A stretch of DNA of 64,000 bases from Armillaria gallica (GCA_037576215.1 JBANDB010000010.1:1984001-2048000); one strand, 5' to 3'; positions 12,310 to 23,554 are shown, numbered from the stretch's first letter. The notes: generated by a model not told the origin, from the letters alone. A program made the numbers and translations.

Positions 12310-14435
12310 ATGCTAACCACATCCTCAGTGTTTTTGCGAACCCTTGCAGAGTGCGGGATAACCCATGCATTCGTGAATTGGGGCTCTGACCATCCAGCAT
12401 TGCTCGAGGAACTGGAAAGACAACGAATCGAGGATGGCAAGACTTCACCGTTTATCGTGACGTGCCCAAATGAAATGGTCGCGCTGAGCTCTGCGCAAGG
12501 ATATGCCCAAGTAACTGGGAAGCCAGCGGCGGTGATTGTGCATGTCGATGTGGGCACCCAGGTGAGTCGTGTTTCTGGTTTTTTGCCCCGCCATCGTATC
12601 GAGATGCTAGGCTCTAGCTGGTGCTATCCACAACGTCGACCGTGGGCAGACGCCCGTCCTCATATATGCGGGCGCTTCAGCATTCACCAGCAACGGAGAA
12701 TTGAAAGGATCAAGGAACGAATGGATAATGTGGATTCAAGGTATGTACACTTCTTATCTTATCAACACGCAATCTCTAAAATAGAGCAGACATCCCGGAC
12801 CAGGCAGCAATAGTACGCCAGTATATGCGCCATACCGCCCAAATCAACAGCAGTCACAACGTCGCCGAGGTTGTCAAGCGGTCCCTACAGATGTATGTGC
12901 GTTCTCACCTGCAGAGAATTACATTGACATTTTTGCCATGGTATCTAGTGCGACCAGCCATCCGAAAGGGCCCGTTTACTTGTGGGGTCGCAGAGAAGTT
13001 ATGGAAGCCGAAGTCGATGCCTCTGTACTGGATGCCGCAGGACATGATCTACGCCAGTGGCCATCCGTTGAGGCGACGGCGTTGTCCCCGAAAGCTCTAA
13101 CCGCCATTGCTACGGCCCTCATGAAGGCCACGAATCCTCTCATCATCACCTCTTCTCTCGGTCGAAATGTAGATGCCGTGGAGCCGTTACTTGCTCTCTC
13201 GACTCTTCTCGCGATTCCTATTGTTATCACTTGCCCTTCCGTCGTCAATGTCCCTTTCTCTCATCCCTTCCTCGACAGCATCTCCTACCTCAATCCGAGT
13301 GTTCCTATTAAGCGTCTTGCTGATGCCGATGCCATACTTGTCATCGACTCGGATTTGCCATGGATCCCTACTGTAGCCAAACCCAGTGACAAAGCTCGGG
13401 TCTTCGTTGTCTCGGGTGCAGACCCGCTCAAAGCATCGTCTATTGGCTCATGGCATGTTGCCGCAGAAATGATTTGCCAAGCGGACGCACAGGTAGCTCT
13501 TACACAGATAGTGGAGCGCGTCAGCCACCTTGACGAACAACAACGAAGGAGTGTTGGGGAGCAGATCCTTGGGAGCAGGATTGTGCAGGACCGTAGGCAG
13601 CTGCTCAAAGATGCACACACCGCATGGCTTGATGGTTTGGAAGATCGAGAACGAGACTTTTCGGGGGTTCATTTAACTGTTCCGAACATCATTGGGGGTC
13701 TAAGAAGAGCCATCGAATTGTATACATCAAGTCGTGGGATGGAAACGCTGGTCTTAAGTGAGGCCATAAGCAATTACGGAGCAGTATGGGAGCATTTGCG
13801 TCCAAAAGTTCTAGGGAGCGTGTTGACTTCCGGTGGTTCGGCTTTAGGTTGGGCTTTGGGCGCATCTGTCGGCGCTTACTTGGGAGGCAAAGTGAAGAGC
13901 CATCAAGTCGAAGGAGCTCGGCCTTACGAGCTCGTCGTGGCAATCGTAGGAGACGGATCGTTCATGTTTGGTGTTCCTAGTTCTGCTTACTGGATGGCTC
14001 GAAAGTATGGCACAGTGAGTGATACTTTCGCTAGCTGATCATTCACTGGCTGATCATGGGTGCAGCCTTTTTTGACCATCGTGTTAAACAACGGCGGTTG
14101 GAAGGTGCGTTGCATAGAAATTCACTGCTTTTTCCTGTTTCTAACGTTCTCATCTTTAGTCTCCTAAGCTCTCTATGCTGGGGGTATACCCTTCAGGTCT
14201 AGGTAGTCAAGCTATTGGCGAACGACTCTCTGTAGGGTTCGGTCCAGAAGGGTTCGGTCCAGATAGCCCCGACTTTTCGCAGATTGCAGTAGCTGCTTCG
14301 GGCGGTTGGGCTTGGGGTAAGCGGGTGGCTGGTAGTGATGCTACGGCTCTGGAAGAGGTTTTGGCTGAAGCAGTCAATGTTGTTGTTAAAGAGCGCCGAT
14401 GTGCTATTCTTGATTGTATACTGGAGTCCATCTGA
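12310..14435 (+). CDS. Thiamine diphosphate-dependent enzyme (acetolactate synthase / benzoylformate decarboxylase-like)
   Basis: Six exons give about 621 codons; introns 12562-12610, 12741-12789, 12893-12948, 14015-14065, 14105-14159. The start at 12310 (MLTTSSVFLRTLAECG) was chosen because family members begin this way; an upstream in-frame ATG at 12280 would add ten residues. N-terminal Pyr domain: HAFVNWGSDHPALLEEL and the conserved glutamate in CPNEMVALSSAQGYA that activates ThDP. Central domain follows. C-terminal PP domain: the ThDP/Mg motif runs from VGDGSFMFG to LNNGGW (GDG...NN), split by an intron before PFLTIV. No targeting peptide is evident, so it is unlikely to be the mitochondrial acetolactate synthase of branched-chain amino acid synthesis. 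Likely chemistry is C-C bond cleavage or ligation of a 2-oxo acid; substrate unknown. Confidence 0.88.
14234..14262 (+). repeat. In-frame 15-bp tandem duplication inside the ThDP enzyme
   Basis: GGGTTCGGTCCAGA occurs twice (14234-14247 and 14249-14262), encoding GFGPE then GFGPD in the last exon. It adds five residues and keeps the frame. Confidence 0.85.
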
Positions 14436-14537
14436 TAGTTCCATATCATAACAGCCAATGAGCGTCGAGCGCTGCCAAACTCTTAACGCCGCAGGGGAAA
14501 GAAATTCTGATTAGCAACAAGAACAACCCTTGTGGGA

Positions 14538-15064
14538 ATGCACGCTGGTGCAGCCTTGCATGTCATACAGTGCTCTTTGCAAACAACTTTCCCAGTGTAC
14601 ACGCCATCGCCCGTCTACAATGATGATGATCCAAGTCCTCGGGAAGCGACACGTAGGGCACGCAGTAAGAACAGTGGCGACGTCAACAGCGTGGGTTTTC
14701 TTTCGCAATTTACGTGGGGGCTCTGATTTTTATGTTCCTTAACAGTGCCGTGCGGCTGGCAGGACGTCCTAGTGGTCCCATTGCAGGGGGGATTTCTCGA
14801 CCAAAACCCCCAGTAAAACCTCCAACTAGACCTAAACAAGTCAATAACGTGGAGGGTTTTATCATGAAGGACATCGTCCTTGTCGAGCCTGATTGGAGCG
14901 ACGTGGTGACCAGGTGGGTTCCTAGCGACTAAGCTTCATCATGTCCTTGTTCTCACTGCGGTAAAAGGATGATGATCCGGGATTCGACCCTGGTCGCTTA
15001 TAGGGCGCTTGAAATGAATTTGACTTTGGAGTCGAAGGAAGAGGGACATGAGTTTGCATTCTGA
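14538..15064 (+). CDS. Unrecognised small three-exon gene (about 146 aa)
   Basis: Three exons (14538-14713, 14746-14913, 14968-15064) join phase-consistently to 146 codons. The model is supported by coding-like text across both joins: VYTPSPVYNDDDPSP in exon 1, a proline-rich stretch RPKPPVKPPTRPK and FIMKDIVLVEPDWSDVV in exon 2, and RDSTLVAYRALEMN in exon 3. The first intron would be only 32 nt, unusually short even for this genome; the second is a normal 54 nt with CTCAC branch-like sequence. I do not recognise the family. A T-arm-like stretch at 14978-14995 is explained by this coding exon. It sits just downstream of the ThDP enzyme on the same strand. The ATG at 14538 is the first in frame; a further 5' exon is possible. 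Confidence 0.5.
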
Positions 15065-15208
15065 ACGTTCCAAAAGTAAATCGTCTACTTGTCCACGAAG
15101 CTTAGTTCTGAGACGTTATTCATAGCAAGCTTAGGGCATGTGACCTTAACAGTCATGTTTGGTACCGGCATATCGATCCGCTTCTTTCAATCGATCCACA
15201 CAGAACGT

Positions 15209-15643
15209 ATGACTTCGTCAGAAGAAAGGTCTGCTTGTTTCGCTGGATTGTATGTACAGTCTGACCCTGAAGTTTGTAGGAAAGCAATGACTTCCGATTT
15301 GCAAGATGAAAACAAACCGGAGCCGCCGATCGTGAAGGATGTAGCAACAACGAACGAATTACCAGAGGAGCAACCTCAGTCTAACACAGGATCGGGGTCT
15401 GCGAATGAAGCTGCTACTCAACCAACAAAGCGTAATGCTGAACAGCAGCTTGTGGCAGATTCTGATTCGGAAGAGGAGGAGGAATGGGACATGTCGCGCA
15501 TGTGAGTTTTTTTGAACAGTTCTTTGCGCGATGTTGACCCAGATGAATCCAGGGGATTCAGAGGGCCCATTAGCGTCCCTGTAACTGGAGGGGGAAGCCT
15601 CAAACGACCCATGCAGAAACCCCGACCTAAACCCTCTACTTAG
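15209..15643 (+). CDS. Unrecognised small protein with acidic tract (about 127 aa)
   Basis: Two exons (15209-15501 and 15553-15643; 51-nt intron GTGAGT...CCAG) give 127 codons. The protein is disordered-looking: rich in E, Q, N, T and P, with DSDSEEEEEWDMSRM at the exon junction, then a basic proline-rich tail (LKRPMQKPRPKP). Such an acidic-then-basic arrangement is common in small nuclear proteins, but no domain can be named. A possible additional intron near 15227-15277 is a multiple of three and would not alter the frame. Confidence 0.45.
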
Positions 15644-16219
15644 ATCAGGCGACGAGAGGCTTTGTACGATTAAGAAGTCGGGAGCTATATAATCATTTTC
15701 ACCGACGATACGACTCAATAACGTGTGTGAAAGAATGTATGTATCGAGAGTTCCGCAGCTGGGTTGTCACGACAGATCCATGTCTGTCTGCATAACACCG
15801 GAACCCGGTATTAATTTTCCGCGAAAGAAGCCGTAAGATACATTTAGTATCTACCCCGGGAGCCGATTCAATTGTGCTATCTTTTCTCACCCTGTTTTAA
15901 CTTCTAACTAGAACGTCGACATGAAGAAAGGGAAAGGGTCGTGGTTGATCATCAGGCGGCTGCCAAGCCAGATTTCGTGGACGGCAATATGATGGTAACC
16001 CGGTTCTGGCGTATTGCAGGCGCCTCCTTTCCGAGTGCCTCCCAAAACCTTCCATGGCATTGGTCTTCATCGACTAGATAGTAGTATTGATATTTCTTAT
16101 TATAGTTCTTCCAGGCTACCGTTGATGCATGTTACGCGGCGTCCGCGTCTTGAAATGCTTTTCTGCCTTGATTTGTGACCCCAGACGTTCAAGTGACTGC
16201 TCGGGAATACTTCATAATT
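15644..16219. other. Intergenic, nothing recognised
   Basis: No ORF over 65 codons with coding character. The sequence just after the upstream stop is its likely 3' UTR. Confidence 0.4.
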
Positions 16220-16555
16220 TCAGCAATCTGGGTGAATGGTCTTTTTATCATTCACTGTGGTCTTTTCTAAAACATCAAACAGTGGTAGCAAAAACGGCTT
16301 TGGGACGTGTTCGGTTTCTTTGACCAGAGCTAGGGCCTGTGAAATTTCAACCTGTCTCGCAAGCTCCCGTCTGCCTTCCAAGTCATAGAAAATGGCTACG
16401 ACAGAAGTCTCGCCGTTGACGGTCATGGATGATATGGTTTTCCTAAGTTGTATGCTCTCGTTCTTGGATACCGTGTCTTCGAAACTGCCCCTTATCAGAA
16501 GTTTCATCGACAGGCGATTGATATTGGTTTGAGTCCTGTCCCTTAATGTCCACAT
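16220..16555 (-). CDS. Unrecognised ORF, 111 aa
   Basis: Minus-strand ORF MWTLRDRTQTNINRL... of 111 codons. It reads plausibly (a middle segment VNGETSVVAIFYDLEGR, then a helical segment with LARQVEISQALALV), and could be one exon of a longer gene, but no matching upstream exon, domain or signal was found. It may equally be chance. Confidence 0.25.
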   Translation of the reverse strand: MWTLRDRTQTNINRLSMKLLIRGSFEDTVSKNESIQLRKTISSMTVNGETSVVAIFYDLEGRRELARQVEISQALALVKETEHVPKPFLLPLFDVLEKTTVNDKKTIHPDC

Positions 16556-17016
16556 ATCATTCTAGGACGAAAAAGTAAGTTGTGAACCCAGATTGTCCTA
16601 AACGCCTTCTGTACGCCATATTCTTCATTCCTCGATTCGATACCTTGGAAACACTGAAACTTCTGTCGGTTACTGTATAGAGGTTCTAACCACCCTTACG
16701 GCCTAGTGCGTTCTTCCCGTCGAAGTCAGCACCAGAGACTATCAAATATCTACGCCCGGCGTCAGTCATCAAACCGGGTAATACCACCTAGTATCATGGT
16801 AACAAGCGGCAGACGAATGTCGCTCATGGCGCATATGATTGTCACGCTACGAAGCATTCAATAAAATTCCCGAGTTGTTCACATTCAGTCCTTGGTACAT
16901 ACCTCTCCTCTTTGACAAGACCTAGCACGTAAATTGCCTATGCGATTCTATCCATACCTTCTATGAGTATCCGTCACAGGTCACTTCTGCATTCATTCAC
17001 TGTCGCCAGCGCAGGA
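16556..17016. other. Intergenic, nothing recognised
   Basis: No supported gene. Likely holds the promoter of the downstream MYND-finger gene. Confidence 0.4.
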
Positions 17017-18605
17017 ATGCCGTCGTCTAAGACGGATATCGAAGTGATAAACAACCGGATCTTTTCATTTCCCATTCTGATTCGCGCGATTCAGACGGGT
17101 CCTGCCCAGATGAATCTGTCGGTGTCGCGACAGTGAACATTCAAACTGGATTCGCTCGAGCAAGGCCTAGATCGTCTGACTTCGCCTCTCTATTCGGCAA
17201 GGACCAAACGATTCGGGGGAGTTACTACTCAATACGTTTCACTATAAACCTTAGTGGTATTACCGTTTCTGAAGCTTTTGACCCGAATACATCTCATTTA
17301 GTTGCAATGCAAGAATTCGAAAGAACCACACTAGTACCACTATGGCTTGAGTACCCTCGTAAGCTTTCTAACATATTTGATCATAGGAAGTCCATCTCAG
17401 CTCGGTTCGTTCACGGACATATTACCGCTATTTTTGTGCAAGGGAATTTGGCTCCCTTCTCATTTCCACATGACTGGCTTGGTGAGAATCCGTTGGGCCA
17501 ATACGGCGCCCCTCCCTCAATCCTTGCCTTCCATATCACAATGATAGATGATTCTCAATTACAACTTCAAAAATGCCACGAAATACAAAGTAAACATTCT
17601 CCTGCTAACGCGCCACAAAACTCACTTTCCTGAAAGCGACAACTTCCAAGGTCCTCCTCTTTCCAGCTAATGGCGACGAGCCCCATATCGTTGATATGGC
17701 GTTTAGCGTAGCAGGAGCGAAATCCCATCCCCGCGGTTTCTACAAAACAGCGGTCGACCTGCGAGGACTGTACGGAAAGTATACAGCTGGGTATACGCGG
17801 CTGCTTAACTTTAATATCCAAGACCATGGTGAGCAAATCGACGGACAGTACCACCTGTACTACAACGTCAGCCCCCGTCTTCCTGTCAATTTCGCGATGG
17901 CCAGAGTCGTCGGTGTGGACCTTAAACGACCCAACTCACGGCCAATGTGGAAAGGCGACGTCGTTATCGTAAAGATGCTGGAGGAGAGCGAGATTAACGA
18001 CTCCAAATCAATAACATACCTTGACGTCTCCATTGCGGCCCAGAAAACTGCGGAGAAAACGATCCGGGGGTGGTACAACTCAGATATGTGGGCGCCGAAT
18101 GCAAGGATCCATCACGAGTCCCTCGACTGTGAGTGGTTTTTAGTTATGCTCCGCATAGCCTAGTTGACTCGTCTCGCGTGGTCCGCTTGTATACAGTCCG
18201 CTTGGCAAACGAAGAGCCAACAGATCCTCGATTAAAGCTGCTGAAGGATCGGGGCGCATATGAATTAGTGACAGACGAGAAAAAGCGACGTATGTTTGTC
18301 AACCTGTGCTGTACCAGGCATCCTAACCTTAGCGAATGAACAGGAAAACAGGAGAAGACTTTCGAGAGAATCATATCAGATGGTGCACCCAAAATTCAGT
18401 TTTCTCCTGAATACGAGGCTGATAGATCGTTGCAGAAAAAAAGCGCCTCGTGCGGCATGACAAATTTGAGTCGATGGTATGCGCTGGTTGTGGGGCTTCC
18501 AATCTCCCAACTAGGTCCCAGTGCAGCAAGTGCAAGCAGGTATTCTATTGTTCTGTGGAATGTCAACGACGTAATTGGAGGGAACACAAGGAGCACTGTA
18601 CGTGA
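17017..18605 (+). CDS. MYND zinc-finger protein
   Basis: Six exons give about 443 codons: 17017-17098, 17134-17589, 17637-18128, 18197-18289, 18344-18382, 18436-18605. The C-terminal MYND finger is clear: CAGC, then CSKC, then CSVEC, ending HKEHC, the two-zinc C-x2-C...C-x2-C...C-x3-C...H-x3-C pattern for protein-protein contacts. The middle region (FPANGDEPHIVDM, RLPVNFAMARVVG, MWKGDVVIVKM) is a long beta-rich domain usual before the finger in basidiomycete MYND proteins. The ends are less sure: the 35-nt first intron is short, so the true start may be elsewhere, and the last intron has a weak donor (GTGCAC). Without that intron the frame would break at the seven-A run at 18436-18442, where one extra A would restore it. 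Confidence 0.68.
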
Positions 18606-18887
18606 AGAGGAAACAAATCCCATTGATAATTCTTCGAACGACGGGAAAGTCATGGTTAGTAGTAGTTTTAAAAATGTACATATATACGCCGGTACTTTCG
18701 TTTTCTTTAGAATAGCATCATCATTGGCACATGCTTCTATTCACCTAAAGCGGGCCTGTCTCCACAAAGACGCCGGAATAGATCAATCCTTCAAGACTTC
18801 CCTCCTGGAGACCGTAGTGCACTACGTCTGCCTGTTGAGTCGCTGAATCCAGCGGGTTAACAAGAGGCAGCTGTTTTGAAGAATTAG

Positions 18888-19805
18888 CTAAGCAGAGTCC
18901 TCTTCCCAGAATTGCACAAGCCTTGCCTTCAGGATCCCAAAATGAAAATCTCCGACAACGCCAGGACCTGCAGAAGTATTTGGCGTCGCATCGGTGACAA
19001 CCTCAAGGGGTGCGTTATTCATAGAGTAAAACACTTTGAGGGTGAGATTTTCCCAATCGACTTGAATAGCGAAGTTATGCCACGTTCCTTCTGTGAAGTT
19101 GGTGGCAAACAGAACATTCAAGTCATGGTCGAGCACCTTAAACGATGTCGCACTCGGTGTAGGGACTACGCCTGTAGGATTGGTGAATGGCGAACCTTTT
19201 ATACCGTCAGCGAAGATATCCATTGTGCCTTGGCTGACCTACCGAGCTGAAGTCCGAACACATGCAAACCATCACTGGGCTCGATAAAGACTATCTGATA
19301 TTCGTGTGTATAATTCAATGGGCGGGTCTCGTCAGCCTTGATGGAGAAGTGGAACACCGACATGCCTGTGTCTATCTCCTCATTCAGAGCAGTGGCGCTG
19401 CCACCCTTTTGCGCTATGAGCTCTGTCCTGCGGAAACCGTACTGTGGCGAGGAACTTCCCGGTGTGAAAATCGACGTCCAGTCAATCGTTACCGATATAG
19501 CTTGCTCTGTTGAAGAGTAAGGGACGAAGCTAGTATACTAGAAACGGCGAATGAGCTCAAGACGATAATGAAGAACCTTGAAGGTGATACAGAGGATGCG
19601 CTTTCAGGACCCTTGACTGCACTGTTTGCCGCAAAGTATGGTATCAGCGATTTTATGAATGCGACAGACGTACGCACGTTGAAAAGGGACCTGCAGATGC
19701 ATCGAGAATAGAAGTCTCCATTCCAAGTGGGACGCGTCCATCGTACAAGACGATTGCTGACGCTCCTAGCGCAGAGAGTATGATACGAACGAGTTGAGAA
19801 ACCAT
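18888..19805 (-). CDS. Secreted GH131 beta-glucanase
   Basis: Four exons on the minus strand (19805-19678, 19621-19591, 19537-19243, 19195-18888) give 253 codons. The N-terminus MVSQLVRIILSALGASA is a signal peptide, followed by the mature start YDGRVPL seen in GH131. Further family landmarks: GPESASSYTSF, SVTIDWTSIFTPG, PQYGFRRTELIAQ, VFHFSIKADETRPLNYTHEYQIVF, FKVLDHDLNVLF, GTWHNFAIQVDWEN and the closing GDFHFGILK. GH131 enzymes are single-domain beta-jelly-roll glucanases acting on beta-1,3, beta-1,4 and beta-1,6 glucans. Length matches a catalytic domain without CBM. A 31-nt exon is present. A broken relative lies at 24.5 kb. Confidence 0.88.
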
Positions 19806-20704
19806 TGGTCTGCGACTTCTACTGTTCATGACCTTTTGAGCACGGATATATATCGGATATGGGAACTCGTCGGTAAAATTGTCGTCCTTCATATGAGTTG
19901 TTCCGAGGGTCCTTTGACGAACAGACAAAACCATAAGGCGAACGTCGGGAAACGATTAACAATTGATGCTTCGTGTTCCATTGTTGATACGTTTATTTGC
20001 TCGAAAGGGAAACCAGAGCTTGGATGGCAAATAACATGGCACTAAAGTCAATGAAGTGTAACAATGTTTCTGTCGCCTTCCGTAGAACCGTATTTCTGAC
20101 TTGTTTGACGCTTTCCGGCTCTGCCCGCTATTTATCACTGATTCATTACACAGAACTAGAAGACAGTTCACACCTGGAAGGGAGTCGGATAAAAGCTCGT
20201 ACTACTGAATATGCCGCATGAATCAAGGACATAACATGAGGCGCAGAAGACATCACGAATGAAGGTACCGTGCCGTCTTAGAGATGATGGTGGTGCAAAA
20301 GGAGAAGCCGGGCCGAAATTCCGTCGGTCAACGGTTTTTCCGACAGCGATTACCATGATTTCTGGCAAGGTGCGGAGAAATCGCAGTGACCCTGGAAAAT
20401 TTCAGTATTACGAACTCTTTCTCTTCTCCAATTTTGCGGCTTGCCATAGATAGAATACTTGAGTAAAACATCTTATCGTCAATATCCATGATCTGCCAGA
20501 AAAACTTACATATTTCCTTATGAACTTAATAGAGAGCTGAAGTTGAAAAAAGGGTAAACGACTAGTGCGGAAACATATGGAAGTAGGAAGGCACAGAAGA
20601 CCAGAGTCCAGTAGGACAAGGAAAATGTAGGGATATAAAGGTCAAGGGGAAGGCACAGGGCCTTCTCCTTTAGGCCAACGGGACAGTAACATTCTTCGCA
20701 CAAT
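19806..20704. other. Intergenic between GH131 and a secreted-protein pseudogene
   Basis: Promoter side of the GH131 gene at the left and 3' flank of the minus-strand pseudogene at the right. No supported gene; short ORFs overlap one another on both strands. Confidence 0.45.
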
Positions 20705-21952
20705 TCAGAACGTGCCGTAGTTCGACGCATCACTCCATGCGCCGTGACCTGGACCTACTGACTCAAGCCCGTCCGGTAGCCCAGTAACCGTCTTCCAAGT
20801 ACTGTCTGTATAGAACGTCTCTGAACTCCCATATTTGTACGCAATGAGCACCTCAGCAATGACCGCAACAGCACTCACAGGCGGGGCGTTATCCCATCAA
20901 CAGCGAAAGTATTCACATTCGGATCCATATCAGGGATAGAATATGTCTCCATGGAGTGCTGGTCGATGTTATCACTATTGACGAATAAAGTATAGCTGTT
21001 ATCCCTACAAAAGTCATAGATGAATCAGGGGAAAACATCGGATCCGATGACCACCTTGCCGCAAACAGCAGTCTTTCCATACGGAGATGTGATGGTGTCC
21101 CGGAACGCCCTGTGACCAACAGGATCCCGACCATTGGCGTCGGTTTTGTTGGCCAGATCCAATGGGCGGCAGGCAGTCATGTTGCTGGCAGGCAAGAGAA
21201 TGAACGAGCTACCTCTTGGTTCCTGGAAACTTCGAGACAGCTGTATTCGACCTTGAATCATCAAAGCTTGGATCTTCAGGTCATATCAATTACGATAGTC
21301 TCGGTGGTACCATCCGTGTAGTCAATGAGGATCGTAGCTATGAGGGTCCGGCATCTCCGACGTTATTGTTCACGGCAATGGCGAAAACGTTATCACATTC
21401 ATGATTCAGACCGACAACAGTATTGCGCCATCCTGTCCCTGACCCAATCTCTGCGCCGTTGCCGTTAATGGATTAGAGGTTTTCACTGCCAGCATGTGAG
21501 TTTAACATCCTTATATTCGATACGGGAAACCCGACCTAGAGAGGATGGCAGTCGCGCAAGCTGGGCACTTTCTGCTCGAAGAGAGGATTCTCTTGCGGAA
21601 GAGTCGCAGTCCGAGGTGGACCGTCGGCTCTCCTGTCCAGATCCAGGTCAAGTCGTCAAAGTCAAGTCTTGGTGCAACAGCGCGTGGATCCAGAGATCGA
21701 CGCAGTAACGCGTCTGCGGCTGCGTCTGCCCTTACCTGCAGATGTGCCTGCGGAAACATCTACAAAAAAACATAGGTTACCGTCAGACAGATAAACAGAC
21801 ATAACAGAAGAATGGCAGACCTGCGGTAGATTGAAGCAAACTTCTGGTCACAACGGGTCCAAAGGCGGTTAAGAGGGGCGCAACTAGAAAGAATGAAAGA
21901 GCTATGCTTCGCACTCTGAGAGGGGTGATATAGTGTTCACCCTTGCCAACAT
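20705..21952 (-). pseudogene. Degraded copy of the two-domain secreted beta-sandwich protein (copy i)
   Basis: The minus strand carries all parts of the gene that is intact at 60.7-62.0 kb, but broken. Visible pieces: a relic signal peptide (APLLTAFGPVVT), domain 1 start LDFDDLTWIWTGEP and FRKRILSSSRKCPACATAI, NGAEIGSGTGW, VFAIAVNNN, then domain 2 with GHRAFRDTITSPYGKTAVCGKVV, YTLFVN, YSIPDMDPNVN and SETFYTDSTWKTV. Lesions: exon 1 is one base shorter than in the other copies (12 versus 13 nt), a frame change occurs after AGPS near 21345, the WKTL..GGW end of domain 1 is mostly deleted with frameshifts, and another frame change lies near 20885. No functional protein can be expected. Confidence 0.8.
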
Positions 21953-23224
21953 CGTGGAACTGAGAGCAATGAGAACGACGGGTATAAACAAGGCCATTTA
22001 TTCTGCAGGAAAACTGTTAGAACCGGTTTTAACAGGCAAGATGATCATCCCTACCGAATTGACAGTCAAAATGGCTCCGAACTTGCAATCAGGAAAGTTT
22101 CTGTTAGATAATTATTCTGTACGGGTATCAGCCGAAGAAGATTCAGGAAGGAACGCAGTACGCACAATATGTTTCTTGCTTAGCGCTCAAAGGAAGGTTC
22201 AAGGAAGGTTAAATTTAGCATCCGCTCGAATGTTCCACGTGGCTCCTTTGATGCCACGTGGAACTCCTCCATTTCTGAGTTCTCCGCCAACTTGAAAAGC
22301 CCTGCTTCCAACTCTCCTGTGGATAGAAATGACATGGCCCTAATGAGCATTCAATATTCAATTGATACATCAACTGCTTCCAAATGGAAAATATGGATCT
22401 GTCGGAGATTGCCCAAAGCCGTGAAACTTGTCAAGGCGTGTTTTTCTCGGAATATCAGAAAACTTTGAACTGTGATTACTTATGTATAGTGTTTCCCTCC
22501 TTGACAGCAATGATAGAATCCTGGTTTGCACTTTATTTGCTAGTTTTGTGTTTTGTGCTGTGCTTATTTATTTATGCGTCCAGAAATTCATGCGATCAAC
22601 GCTACGTACGGCGCTAGTGTTGAACCGTAACATACACAGCGCATCAACGCTTGTATGCCTGATACGCGCTGACACCGACACAGAATCGACACAGACTATC
22701 AATACATAGATATCCACCACACGCCTACATTTTTGGTTGACCCGAGAATGCATTTGACGCATTGTGGTATATTTATCGTGTCCGTTTTCCAAGACAGTGG
22801 TCATCGAAGCTCGTCGGCATAAACTTTTTCCTTCGTGCAACTTTCCAGTTCAACGGTATGCTTTCAGTGCTCGGGGCTAAGTTTTGGGACTCATGTACAG
22901 CGGCAGATGCTTCGACTTCGACACCAGGTGACCATGGAGCTTAGCTCTGGTTTGTCATTTTCCGAGGACGAGTCGACTGACCAACACATGGTGATGCTCC
23001 GTGGAAGCGCTATCTATTTAACCTGGAATTCTGACTAACGCTTGAGGGGTAGCCTGAGCGCATAAGTGTAGGCAAGACTACTACATAGAACTCCGTCGAT
23101 GTGAGTGGTGGCTTGTTGTTTTCTTTTGGTGTCCAGCTGCAATCAAAGTCCTATGTCTCGACGCCTGAAGAATACACTGGATCTAGCTCTAGGTGGTGTT
23201 CTATTCTTTTATCTCCGTCCTATG
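21953..23224. other. Intergenic, with a CACGTG inverted repeat
   Basis: No supported gene. The one notable element is the 11-bp inverted repeat at 22233-22263. Overlapping short ORFs (for example 21933-22295 plus) lack domains. Confidence 0.45.
22233..22263. repeat. Perfect 11-bp inverted repeat with two CACGTG cores
   Basis: TTCCACGTGGC (22233-22243) and GCCACGTGGAA (22253-22263) are exact reverse complements around a 9-nt spacer. Each arm contains CCACGTGG, the palindromic E-box bound by bHLH factors such as the Pho4/SREBP type. It lies about 280 bases upstream of the start of the minus-strand pseudogene, so it may be an abandoned operator. Confidence 0.6.
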
Positions 23225-23510
23225 TGCACTGAGGCCAGGTGATTAAACGAACTTGAACCGGGAAGAGCGCCACCGTTGAGGCCATTGAAAATCGCCAGCC
23301 CAAGGCACCAAGTATCGACGGTACCGCTCAACTTGATACTCTCTACCTCTCCACGTAATTGCAGTTCTAGGACTCCGGACTGACTGGTATGTAGTTACCA
23401 TAAGCAGCGGAACCCAGCCAAATCATCCGATATCCAGTTCACTCTAGATATGTTCGCGTTTTCGACTGCTAGGTCTTAACTGTCCGTGCCAAGAGACCCC
23501 AATGCGTATA
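23225..23510 (-). pseudogene. Protein-kinase-like relic, antisense to the next promoter
   Basis: Minus-strand translation shows kinase-like landmarks in order: DLAVENANISRVNWISDDLAGF, recalling a catalytic loop and DFG region, then YIPVSPES, recalling APE, then after a one-base frame change LELQLRGEVESIKLSG and VDTWCLGLAIFNGLNGG, recalling the D-x-W-x-x-G of subdomain IX. At least one stop (before DLAV) and one frameshift are present, and the N-lobe is missing. It overlaps the TATA region of the first small secreted protein gene. Kinase identity is inferred from spacing of weak motifs. Confidence 0.4.
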
Positions 23511-23514
23511 TAAG
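23507..23514 (+). promoter_or_regulatory. TATA box of small secreted protein gene 1
   Basis: TATATAAG, 41 bases before the ATG at 23555; the paralogue has the same arrangement. Confidence 0.6.
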
Positions 23515-23554
23515 TTGTAAGTCCTCCATCTTCTGTCCATCTCAAGATCACACG

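Noticed and set aside
12128..12557. Two minus-strand ORFs of about 105 codons at the start of the ThDP gene
   Set aside because: They are antisense shadows of its first exon and promoter.
14968..15010. T-arm-like sequence (CCGGGATTCGACCCTGG) suggesting a tRNA
   Set aside because: No acceptor or anticodon arm can be built on either strand, and the stretch fits as a coding exon (RDSTLVAYRALE) of a three-exon gene.
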